From contig DAJV01000028.1 of assembly GCA_002496475.1 (NCBI GenBank), forward strand, positions 133-8,475: a stretch of DNA of 8,343 bases, read 5' to 3'. Each line of letters opens with the position of its first letter. Position 1 is the stretch's first letter. Shown here piece by piece: positions 1 through 6,575 of the stretch. A program made the translations under genes and the position numbers. Origin of the DNA: Vulcanisaeta sp. UBA163 (lineage in GTDB: Archaea; Thermoproteota; Thermoprotei; Thermoproteales; Thermocladiaceae). A model generated the notes under the pieces. The model saw nothing but the letters and a program-made list of their open reading frames with translations. It searched no databases and was not told the DNA's origin.

Positions 1-246
1 AGGGGAGTCCTTGAGACCCTTGCCAGTAGGGCTAGTGATGAGGAATACACTAATTGGTGTAAGACAACAATGAAGATACTTGCCTCATACCCAGACGATG
101 TCATTAAGGCCGGGTTAGCATTAAGGGCTAGGGCGGTGTCCAGCCTAAGCAGGGACTTACAGAGGAGGGACCAGGCAATTGTGGGTAGGGTCTTACAACT
201 TCTCGATGAGGGTTCACGACAGAAGCTGATGAGGAATATGAAGTAG
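1..246 (+). CDS. 3' end of unrecognised protein (partial, 81 codons plus stop)
   Basis: Frame 1 is open from the window edge to a TAG at 244-246, giving 81 residues of an incomplete protein that lacks its N-terminus. The visible part is predicted mostly helical and rather basic, with alternating hydrophobic and Arg/Lys positions; it contains the stretch SYPDDVIKAGLALRARAVSS and ends RNMK. Codon use (AGG for Arg, many CTT/TTA Leu) matches the neighbouring genes, which supports a real coding end. I do not recognise the family and cannot assign a function. A T-rich stretch follows at about 275-296 and may serve as its transcription terminator while overlapping the next gene's promoter. It probably ends a separate transcription unit, because the next gene has its own TATA-like element. 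Confidence 0.6.
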   Translation, partial: RGVLETLASRASDEEYTNWCKTTMKILASYPDDVIKAGLALRARAVSSLSRDLQRRDQAIVGRVLQLLDEGSRQKLMRNMK

Positions 247-262
247 GTATCCTTATCATTGT

Positions 263-279
263 CAAAAACATTAAATTTT
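263..279 (+). promoter_or_regulatory. Putative BRE/TATA promoter of the PAPS-reductase/ferredoxin gene
   Basis: An A-rich BRE-like run (CAAAAAC, from 263) leads into ATTAAATTTT (270-279), whose centre lies about 35 nt before the ATG at 309. This predicts transcription starting near 300 and a leader of only a few bases. A second A/T block at 291-298 is too close to the ATG to be the box for this start. No Shine-Dalgarno sequence is present. Confidence 0.4.
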
Positions 280-308
280 CCTCTTTCTCAATTTTAAACC
301 CGCAGTAA

Positions 309-2144
309 ATGCCATCAGTGATTTATTGGTGTAATGACCTAAACGTACCAGTGCTTAGTAGAGACGTGGGGATAAAGCGCTGCTCATCTCTAGGCATTGT
401 TAGGGTTACGAGACCTGGTGACGTAAGGCCGGCATTCCCTGCGGATATCGAGACCACGAGGAGGTCTATCATTAATGAGTTCAGGAGTGAGGAGTTAGCC
501 AGGGTATTAGTGCCAGATAACGAGGTTATACTGCTTAATAAAATACCTGGCTATGCTGATCAAGCTGACGAGGTGATCATCAGGGGTAGGGTGATTGGAC
601 ATAGGTTCTACGACATAGAAAGGCGGATGTGGAGGTTTAGGCCGTTGAATGAGGGCGTCACTGAAATGATTAGTAGGGGCCTTGGTTACTGGGCCATACT
701 CAGGGTGGATAAGCTACCCGAGAGATTCGACGTTCACAGGGAATTAATAATCAGGGGCAACCTACCCAGTGAGAAGTATCTGCATGTCGCCGTGTCCACG
801 GAAGACGGTAAATTCCACGGAGTCGCCAAGTCAATGAGGGGTAGTAAGCTTAGGATAATTAAGAGCTGGGTGGCCAAGGACCCATTGCCAAGTCTCAGGC
901 CAAGCACCCCGAAGGATCTTATCGAGCTGAATAGGGAGTACATAGAGCATAAGGCTGAGAAGGCCGTGAGGTTCCTAAGGAAGGTATTCAATGAGTACAA
1001 GAAGCCCGTGGTCGTCTCATACTCAGGCGGTAAGGACTCCCTGGTTGCCCTTGATTTAACCTCGAGGACCGGCGTTAAGTTTTACATACTCTTCAATGAC
1101 ACGGGTCTCGAACCTCTCGAGTCCTATGATAATGTTAAGGAGGTTGCTGAGCTTTACAATGCAGAGTTAATAATAGCCTCGGCAGGCGATAGGTACTGGA
1201 GGGCAATTATGGAGTTCGGGCCGCCGGCTAGGGACTATAGGTGGTGTTGTAAGGTGATTAAGCTCGGCCCAATAACCAATGAGATGCTGCGTAGGTTTCC
1301 AATGGGCTTCATAAGTGTCGTTGGCCAGAGGGCCTATGAGTCATTCCAGAGGGCTAGGTTGCCAAGGGTCTCAGTTAGTAAATGGATTACTAAGGACATT
1401 GTTGTTGCGCCAATACAGGACTGGACGGCACTCGAGGTTTGGAGCTACATATTACTGGGGAACCTACCCTACAATAAGGCCTATGAGTATGGTTTTGATA
1501 GGCTTGGTTGCGTAATATGCCCAGCAAATGAGTTAGGTGAGCTTGAGACAGTGCACGAGAGGTACCCTGGCATTTACACGAGACTTAATGAGGTACTTAA
1601 GGACTTCGCAAATAGGCGGGGATTATCCAGGGAGTTCATTGATTATGGGCTTTGGCGCTGGAGAAGGAGTTTACCAGGTGATATACGTGGTCGAATTAAG
1701 GTAAGTCTCAAAGTTAAGTATCCAGTGAGACTCAACGATGATGGTGAATCATTGACTATTGAGATTGATAAGCCCATCAACCAGAACACCTTCACTGAAT
1801 TCCTAAAGATGCTTGGTACTGTTGAGGCGACTAATGGGTCATACATCGTGAGGGGGAAGTTTGGGGAAGTCGAGGTTAGGGTTGAGCAGGGTAGTAACAA
1901 GGCCGTGGTATCCTCAGGTAATAAGGAATTGAGAATGCACATTGCCGGCCTGGCCGCCAGGGCATCAATATGCGGCGAGTGCAACCTATGCGTTAATTGG
2001 TGCCCTACAAAGGCCCTGAGGCGTGTTGGGCCTGGACCATCATTCATTGTTGACGAGAATAAATGCGTAAATTGCCTGCTATGCTCTAAGGCATGCCCAT
2101 CCGCCCAATACCTTGCCTATAGGAACCCGGGTGCTAAAGCCTGA
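309..2144 (+). CDS. PAPS reductase-family PP-loop protein fused to a 2[4Fe-4S] ferredoxin domain
   Basis: The product (611 aa) belongs to the archaeal sulfonucleotide-reductase-like PP-loop family with a C-terminal ferredoxin. Visible parts: residues 1-30, a zinc-ribbon-like start in which only C8 and C25 remain; about 60-190, a beta-rich region ending in a PUA-like stretch (inference); about 215-450, the PAPS-reductase core with PP-loop SGGKDS at 239-244, the CC pair at 313-314 (WCCK) and CxxC at 401-404 (GCVIC); about 455-545, an extra beta-rich domain; 555-596, two full CxxCxxCxxxCP motifs (C555/558/561/565 and C586/589/592/596). In APS reductases the CC plus CxxC cysteines bind a [4Fe-4S] cluster, so three clusters are possible here. 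The catalytic C-terminal ECGLH motif of assimilatory reductases is not seen, so substrate and reaction are open: APS/PAPS reduction, or another ATP-dependent sulfur or adenylation reaction fed by ferredoxin. The ATG at 309 keeps the conserved-looking YWC start. The protein is probably cytoplasmic. Confidence 0.9.
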   Translation: MPSVIYWCNDLNVPVLSRDVGIKRCSSLGIVRVTRPGDVRPAFPADIETTRRSIINEFRSEELARVLVPDNEVILLNKIPGYADQADEVIIRGRVIGHRFYDIERRMWRFRPLNEGVTEMISRGLGYWAILRVDKLPERFDVHRELIIRGNLPSEKYLHVAVSTEDGKFHGVAKSMRGSKLRIIKSWVAKDPLPSLRPSTPKDLIELNREYIEHKAEKAVRFLRKVFNEYKKPVVVSYSGGKDSLVALDLTSRTGVKFYILFNDTGLEPLESYDNVKEVAELYNAELIIASAGDRYWRAIMEFGPPARDYRWCCKVIKLGPITNEMLRRFPMGFISVVGQRAYESFQRARLPRVSVSKWITKDIVVAPIQDWTALEVWSYILLGNLPYNKAYEYGFDRLGCVICPANELGELETVHERYPGIYTRLNEVLKDFANRRGLSREFIDYGLWRWRRSLPGDIRGRIKVSLKVKYPVRLNDDGESLTIEIDKPINQNTFTEFLKMLGTVEATNGSYIVRGKFGEVEVRVEQGSNKAVVSSGNKELRMHIAGLAARASICGECNLCVNWCPTKALRRVGPGPSFIVDENKCVNCLLCSKACPSAQYLAYRNPGAKA

Positions 2145-2151
2145 GTTTATT

Positions 2152-2168
2152 ACTTTATTAATTATTTA
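2152..2168 (+). promoter_or_regulatory. TATA-like element of the 81-residue hypothetical gene
   Basis: An A/T-only block with TTTATTAA at 2154-2161 is centred about 24 nt before the ATG at 2182. This fits a leaderless start right at that codon and is the main support for the small gene being expressed independently of the gene ending at 2144. Confidence 0.45.
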
Positions 2169-2181
2169 GTGAGTACTATTA

Positions 2182-2427
2182 ATGATGGATAGGGAGGAGA
2201 CTGTTAAAGCCATTTACCACCTAATTGACTGGCTGGTAAACCCAAATGAGGAGTTCAAGATAGTACTCCAGTACCTTGATGAACTATGCATAGAGCTTGG
2301 AACCTGCGTTAAGGTTGATGAGCCAACCAGGTCCTCCGTTATGAAGGCGATAATAGAGGTCATAATGGAGATACTCAATAAGTGCAATGGCGACGGCATG
2401 GTAAAAGTCACGTCTAATAACTACTAA
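2182..2427 (+). CDS. Small acidic helical hypothetical protein (81 aa)
   Basis: I do not recognise this protein. It begins with two consecutive Met codons (2182 and 2185; either could be the start), has many Glu/Asp residues in its first 50 positions, and looks mostly helical with a break around GTCVKVDEPTRS, suggesting a two-helix-hairpin-like fold. It has three cysteines (one each in ELCIEL, GTCVKV and NKCNGD), no membrane segment and no signal peptide, so it is probably cytoplasmic. It lies 37 nt after the PAPS-reductase-like gene on the same strand, with a TATA-like element in the gap, and converges on queC. Codon use resembles its neighbours. It could be a small accessory or regulatory partner of the upstream reductase, but nothing in the sequence proves that. 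It is less secure than the larger genes because of its length. Confidence 0.6.
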   Translation: MMDREETVKAIYHLIDWLVNPNEEFKIVLQYLDELCIELGTCVKVDEPTRSSVMKAIIEVIMEILNKCNGDGMVKVTSNNY

Positions 2428-2502
2428 TTGCTTAACTAGACTTCACCGAGATAGTGTAGAGGTATGAGAAGTTTATTGATGCATTATGGACGTACATTAA
2501 GT

Positions 2503-3210
2503 CTAGGGCCTAGTTCCTGGTTTCTTCCTTAGTAACCACCAATCCCTACCACTACTTATCGCCTCCTCGAGTGGGTCCCTAACGCCTAACTCATCAAATG
2601 CCCTCTTCCTAGCTAGGCATCCATTGCATTGGCCACATGGTACGTCATAATTATTATGACAGGACCACGTGTACTCAAAGGGCACGCCCAATTTAAGGCC
2701 TAGTTTAACAACCTCAGTCTTACTAAGCCTTGACAGTGGCGCAATGACCCTGAAGCCCCTGGCCCTACCTATGTAGGTGCCTATTGTTAATGCTCTCGAG
2801 ATCAACTTCCTGAACTCCCTTGATGTGTCTGGGAAGTACTTCGTGTCATCTGCATTATGCCCAGCCACTATTGTTTCTATTCCAAGGGTTTCTGCGTAAT
2901 ACGCGGCAACTGCGTATATTATTGCATTCCTTGCAGGTATTGTACTTGGATGCGCATCTCTTAAGTGATTAGGTCTTTCCTCCTCACTATTCCACAACTC
3001 ATCTACCTCCCTCAAGAATGGTAAATCTACCTCGATTAGTTTCGTATTCGTTAACCTAGCCAGTTCCCTAGCTGACTCCTTCTCGCGTTCCCACCTGCCT
3101 GGGTAATTTATTGATATGGCAATAACATCATAACCCCGTGATCTAAGTAAATAAAGTGCCACGGCAGAGTCAATGCCTCCCGATAATAGTAAAATGGCGA
3201 TCTTTCCCAT
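2503..3210 (-). CDS. queC: 7-cyano-7-deazaguanine (preQ0) synthase QueC
   Basis: QueC converts 7-carboxy-7-deazaguanine, ammonia and ATP into preQ0, the base that archaeal TGT inserts at position 15 of tRNAs on the way to archaeosine. At 235 aa it has the usual QueC length. The PP-loop SGGIDS is at residues 10-15; the IPARN motif at 91-95 matches the family's VPGRN; GHNADD at 117-122 followed by YFPD is the nucleotide-site signature; and C184, C192, C195 and C198 form the family's zinc site (SC...PCGQCNGC). The usual YGQRH motif is replaced by a YPGRWEREK segment. It is a single-domain protein, without the glutamine amidotransferase fusion known from some crenarchaeal QueC proteins. The start is ATG at 3210, with a TATA-like element 26 nt upstream, so the mRNA is probably leaderless. 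It is divergent from the PrpD-family gene and convergent with the small hypothetical gene. The product is cytoplasmic. Confidence 0.93.
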   Translation of the reverse strand: MGKIAILLLSGGIDSAVALYLLRSRGYDVIAISINYPGRWEREKESARELARLTNTKLIEVDLPFLREVDELWNSEEERPNHLRDAHPSTIPARNAIIYAVAAYYAETLGIETIVAGHNADDTKYFPDTSREFRKLISRALTIGTYIGRARGFRVIAPLSRLSKTEVVKLGLKLGVPFEYTWSCHNNYDVPCGQCNGCLARKRAFDELGVRDPLEEAISSGRDWWLLRKKPGTRP

Positions 3211-3228
3211 TCGTTAATGGTCATTCAC

Positions 3229-3241
3229 CATAATTAATAAG
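3229..3241 (-). promoter_or_regulatory. TATA-like promoter element of queC
   Basis: On the minus strand TTATTAATTA (3231-3240) is centred about 26 nt before the ATG at 3210, ideal spacing for a leaderless archaeal transcript. It shares the 92-nt divergent intergenic region with the promoter of the PrpD-family gene. Confidence 0.5.
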
Positions 3242-3264
3242 TAATTCGTGATTATTCATTGAGG

Positions 3265-3280
3265 TTATGCATTAAAAACA
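3265..3280 (+). promoter_or_regulatory. TATA-like promoter element of the PrpD-family gene
   Basis: The ATTAAAAA stretch at 3271-3278 is centred about 28 nt before the ATG at 3303, so transcription should start at or just before the start codon. It faces away from the queC promoter some 30 nt to the left, so a regulator bound between them could affect both genes. Confidence 0.45.
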
Positions 3281-3302
3281 AGATATTGCCCTATTAAGTA
3301 AT

Positions 3303-4694
3303 ATGGTTAAGGACCCCCTCGGCGAGGCCATAATACATTACTCGCTCAATGTTAAGTTTGAGGACTTGGATCAGCAGGTCATTAATGAGGTTAGGCGTAG
3401 AATCCTTGATAGTCTCGGCGTTGCCTTGGCTGCGTTCATGGTTGAGCCCGTAAAGATAGCCAGGAACGTTGCAAAGAATCACCGGTCAAATGCCGAGGCC
3501 ACGTTATGGGGTACGATGGATTCCTCATCCATGGAGTGGGCAGTATTTACTAATGCCCTCATGGTTAGGTACCTCGATTATAACGATACCTACCTGAGCA
3601 AGGAACCTCTTCATCCGAGTGATATGATTCCTGCCCTACTTGCAGCCGCGGAGTATAGGGGATTGAGTGGTAGGGACTTAATAACGGCCATAGCTACATC
3701 GTATGAGGTAGGTGTTAGGCTTTGCGATGCAGGTAGCCTTAGGCTTCATGGCTGGGATCACGTTAATTACATAGGCATTGCCGTTACGGCCGGGCTTACG
3801 AAACTCATGGGTCTTAACGAAAATGAGGCGTTGAACGCATTATCAATTGCCACCGTACCCCATGCAGCCATGAGACAGTCCAGGGTTGGTGAGCTAAGTC
3901 ATTGGAAGGCAGCCGCAACGGCTAACTCCTCTAGGAATGCCGTATTCGCGGTACTACTAGCTAGGGAGGGTTTCACGGGGCCAGATGCACCACTAAAGGG
4001 CGAAATGGGTTTTGTGAAACAGTTACTGGCTGGTGATTTTAATGATAAATTAATCCTCGACTTAAGCTCAATACCAAGTCCAAAGAGGATACTGGATACG
4101 TATATAAAGCCGTACCCCGTGGAGTATCACGCCCAGTCAGCGGTTGATGCAGCCAGGGCGATTAGGCAGGAATACGGCAAGGCTATTGAACCTGACGATG
4201 TCGAGTCAATAACAATAGACACCTTCAAGGCGGCATACGATATAATAGTCAAGGACCCGGAGAAGTGGGATCCAAAGACAAAGGAGACCGCGGATCACAG
4301 CCTAATGTGGGTAACCGCAGTGGCGCTGCTCCACGGTACCGTGGAACTCCACCACTACAGGCCTGAGAACATACGCGATCCTAGGGTGCTCTCATTAATA
4401 AGGAAGATGAAGGTCAACGTGGATCCAGAGCTCGACAAATTATACCCATCAGCAATACCCAACAGAATAACTGTGAAGTTTAGGAATGGCAAGGAACTAA
4501 CAGCCAGGGTAGACCACCCAAGGGGACACCCAAAGAACCCAATGACGGATGAGGAGGTTGAGGATAAGTTCAGGAGACTAACCGATGGACTATTAACGCC
4601 AAGCCAAGTAAACACTGTGATAAGTCTTGTGAAGGACCTTGAGAATTTAAAAGATAAGGATATCAAGCAAGTTCTTAAGGCAATAATAGTATAG
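3303..4694 (+). CDS. MmgE/PrpD family protein, probable 2-methylcitrate dehydratase-like enzyme
   Basis: The product (463 aa, normal family length) is a full MmgE/PrpD protein: an all-helical N-terminal domain (about 1-265 plus the C-terminal helices) and a smaller alpha/beta lid (about 270-400). Signature stretches are RYLDYNDTYLSKEPLHPSD (89-107), LRLHGWDHVNYIGIA (146-160), RVGELSHWKAAATANSSRNA (194-213), IKPYPVEYHAQSA (268-280) and KETADHSLMWVTAVALLHG (327-345). They resemble the PrpD branch (cofactor-free dehydration of 2-methylcitrate to cis-aconitate-type products) more than cis-aconitate decarboxylases. In archaea such enzymes may work in propionate/methylcitrate metabolism, but no citrate synthase, methylisocitrate lyase or CoA-ligase gene lies in this window, so the substrate stays unproven. 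It has its own promoter, is divergent from queC and is followed by a 191-nt gap. The product is cytoplasmic. Confidence 0.88.
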   Translation: MVKDPLGEAIIHYSLNVKFEDLDQQVINEVRRRILDSLGVALAAFMVEPVKIARNVAKNHRSNAEATLWGTMDSSSMEWAVFTNALMVRYLDYNDTYLSKEPLHPSDMIPALLAAAEYRGLSGRDLITAIATSYEVGVRLCDAGSLRLHGWDHVNYIGIAVTAGLTKLMGLNENEALNALSIATVPHAAMRQSRVGELSHWKAAATANSSRNAVFAVLLAREGFTGPDAPLKGEMGFVKQLLAGDFNDKLILDLSSIPSPKRILDTYIKPYPVEYHAQSAVDAARAIRQEYGKAIEPDDVESITIDTFKAAYDIIVKDPEKWDPKTKETADHSLMWVTAVALLHGTVELHHYRPENIRDPRVLSLIRKMKVNVDPELDKLYPSAIPNRITVKFRNGKELTARVDHPRGHPKNPMTDEEVEDKFRRLTDGLLTPSQVNTVISLVKDLENLKDKDIKQVLKAIIV

Positions 4695-4743
4695 GGCATT
4701 ATGAACATTCATTAAACTTAAGCAAAGACCTTATCGTATTAAT

Positions 4744-4758
4744 ATTCTTTTATTATTT
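4744..4758 (+). terminator. T-rich stretch after the PrpD-family gene, possible terminator or second TATA
   Basis: The pyrimidine/A-rich run ATTCTTTTATTATTT lies about 50 nt after the PrpD-family stop codon. Archaeal termination commonly uses T-rich runs without a hairpin. The same bases also look like a TATA element 20 nt before a 15-codon ATG frame (4773-4820), so the assignment is ambiguous. Confidence 0.3.
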
Positions 4759-4843
4759 GGGCTAGTGGCATAATGGGCAGTAGGGATTTACGTATTGTGG
4801 GTTACGTTATTGATTATTGATAGCTTTTGCACATTATAAAATG

Positions 4844-4858
4844 CATAAAGTTTAAATT
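4844..4858 (+). promoter_or_regulatory. BRE/TATA promoter of top6B
   Basis: CATAAAG (4844-4850), BRE-like, leads into TTTAAATT (4851-4858), centred about 32 nt before the ATG at 4886. This predicts transcription from about 4880 with a leader of some 6 nt. Another A/T block, ATTATAAAAT (4833-4842), lies just upstream and is an alternative. Confidence 0.5.
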
Positions 4859-4885
4859 GGCTTCCGTCTCCTAGGTTCTAGAATC

Positions 4886-6502
4886 ATGGGTACTAGCGAT
4901 ATTGTTAAGTTTGAGGCTTTATCACCGGCTGAGTTCTTTCGTAGGAATAGGGAGATAGCCGGTTTTAGCAACCCGACTAGGGCTATTTATCAAGCGATTA
5001 GGGAGCTTGTTGAGAATAGCCTTGATGCCACTGAGACGTTTAAAATACTCCCTAGCATAAAGATTTACATTGACTATGCGAATCAATCTAGGAGTTGGGT
5101 TAGTATTTACGTTGAGGATAATGGCATTGGGATACCTAATGATGAGATACCGAATGTATTTGGCAGGGTATTCTACAGCAGTAAGTACAGGATCAAGCAG
5201 CACAGGGGTATCTTTGGGCTTGGGGCTAAAATGGTGGTTTTATACGCCCAATCAACCACTAACACGCCAATCCTCGTTAGGAGTGCTCCGTTGAGGAGTG
5301 ATGTTATTTATGAGTACCAACTGATGATTGACATAACGAAAAATGAGCCGGTCATCGTATCGCAGAGGATCCTGGAGAATAGGTATGGGTGGCATGGGAC
5401 GGCAATAAAGGTCGTGCTTGAGGGTGATTGGTCTAAGGCAAAACGGAGAGTTGAGGAGTACTTGAGGAGAACAGCCATGGTAGCGCCATATGCGGAGTTC
5501 ATGCTGAGAGGACCTGATGAAGATGATGCAATTAAAATACCTAGGGTGACGACTAAGATGCCTGATCCTCCTAGGGAGGGTCTTCCGCATCCTAAGAGTG
5601 TTGATGTGGAATTGATAAAGCAATTAATACAGAAAAATCCAAACACGCCACTACTTGAGTTTCTTACTGAGAACTTCGATGGCGTTGGTGAAGCCATTGC
5701 GAAGAAGTTTATAGATTTCGTGGGATTGCAATCTGACATGCCCGTGGGTAAGCTCATGAACGATGAACTAGTTAATTTCGTTACAAAGATGAGGGAGTTT
5801 AATGAATGGAGGAGACCGAGGGCTGATTGGTTATCACCAATAGGCGAGGACATATTGGCTGAGGGTGTTAAGTTCGTGCTTAGGCCCGAGATTGTGTTTA
5901 CTGTGACTAGGAAGCCGAGTTCATACATGGGTAATCCCTTTATCGTTGAGGCTGCCCTCGCATGGGGAGGCGCCATTGAACCTAGTGATAACCCGATCAT
6001 TTATAGGTTCGCCAATAAGGTGCCGTTAATATATGACGAGGGTAATGATGTTGTTAGAAAGATAGTTGATGAGATTGATTGGACGCAGTACAAGGTTAAG
6101 TTTCCAGCGCCCATGGCCGTCGTAGTACATATATGCTCAACGAAGATACCATATGCAAGTGCAGGTAAGGAGGCAATCGCTGAGGTACCTGAGATAGAGA
6201 ATGAAGTAAGGAACGCGGTTAGGGAGGTAGCCAGGAAACTCAGGCTATACATAACTAGGAAGGAGAAGGAGCAGGAGTTGCTCATGAAGTACGCGATCTT
6301 TAGCATGTATGCTGAGGAGGTTATCAATGCCCTCTCATATGTGAGCAAGGCAGACCCTAATGAATTAAGGAGCAGCATTAATGCATTAATAAGGGAGAAG
6401 TTGAGAATAAGGAGCCTAGAGGATTTATTGACAAACCATGCGGTTGAGGGCAATGAAAATAGTGATAGTAATGAGGATCAGAAACACGAGCCATCATCAT
6501 AG
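4886..6502 (+). CDS. top6B: Type II DNA topoisomerase VI subunit B
   Basis: Top6B is the GHKL ATPase subunit of archaeal topoisomerase VI. It dimerises on ATP binding and drives strand passage through the break made by Top6A, relaxing supercoils and decatenating chromosomes. The 538 residues match the usual size. Visible parts: N-terminal strap (FRRNREIAGF, 18-27); GHKL ATPase with the N box ELVENSLDATE (40-50), G1 box DNGIGIP (78-84) and the GIFGLGAKM lid loop (108-116); an H2TH-like segment at about 230-305 (FDGVGEAIAKKFIDFVG); the transducer domain at about 310-470, with the likely ATP-sensing switch lysine K428 in SAGKEAIA; C-terminal helices; and a polar, probably disordered tail (about 521-538). 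All key ATPase residues are intact. The start at 4886 keeps the whole strap and has a suitable TATA element. No top6A gene lies beside it, although the two are neighbours in many archaea. Confidence 0.96.
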   Translation: MGTSDIVKFEALSPAEFFRRNREIAGFSNPTRAIYQAIRELVENSLDATETFKILPSIKIYIDYANQSRSWVSIYVEDNGIGIPNDEIPNVFGRVFYSSKYRIKQHRGIFGLGAKMVVLYAQSTTNTPILVRSAPLRSDVIYEYQLMIDITKNEPVIVSQRILENRYGWHGTAIKVVLEGDWSKAKRRVEEYLRRTAMVAPYAEFMLRGPDEDDAIKIPRVTTKMPDPPREGLPHPKSVDVELIKQLIQKNPNTPLLEFLTENFDGVGEAIAKKFIDFVGLQSDMPVGKLMNDELVNFVTKMREFNEWRRPRADWLSPIGEDILAEGVKFVLRPEIVFTVTRKPSSYMGNPFIVEAALAWGGAIEPSDNPIIYRFANKVPLIYDEGNDVVRKIVDEIDWTQYKVKFPAPMAVVVHICSTKIPYASAGKEAIAEVPEIENEVRNAVREVARKLRLYITRKEKEQELLMKYAIFSMYAEEVINALSYVSKADPNELRSSINALIREKLRIRSLEDLLTNHAVEGNENSDSNEDQKHEPSS

Positions 6503-6566
6503 TTAACTCAGGCACACCAGCAGACATCATTGGAGTATAAACCTAACAGGGCTTATAAGCTTCAGC

Positions 6567-6572
6567 TTTTTT
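6567..6572 (+). terminator. Oligo-T terminator after top6B
   Basis: A T6 run follows AGC about 65 nt after the top6B stop codon, in the 73-nt gap between this gene and the convergent DUF123 gene. A loose inverted repeat (GCTTATAAGC, 6551-6560) lies just before it. Uridine-rich stretches act as intrinsic terminators in archaea. It could terminate only the plus-strand transcript. Confidence 0.45.
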
Positions 6573-6575
6573 CAC

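Noticed and set aside
1643..2047. 134-codon minus-strand frame opposite the ferredoxin end of the reductase gene
   Set aside because: It is antisense to clear Fe-S motifs and has no recognisable domain.
2503..2513. Inverted repeat CTAGG/CCTAG at the end of queC, as a terminator hairpin
   Set aside because: The arms are 5 nt with a 1-nt spacer, which cannot form a stable hairpin loop, and no T-run follows on either strand.
1023..3210. DNA phosphorothioation (Dnd-like) or deazaguanine DNA-modification island, suggested by a PAPS-reductase-like PP-loop protein next to QueC
   Set aside because: No DndB/D/E-like, helicase, DpdA-like or restriction gene is present; the reductase has the ferredoxin-fused archaeal architecture, and QueC is convergent and separately promoted. 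Adjacency looks coincidental.
5308..6000. 230-codon minus-strand open frame opposite top6B
   Set aside because: It lies entirely antisense to a strongly conserved topoisomerase gene, its translation is Ser/Leu/Ile-rich without family motifs, and no promoter is seen. It is a codon-bias shadow.
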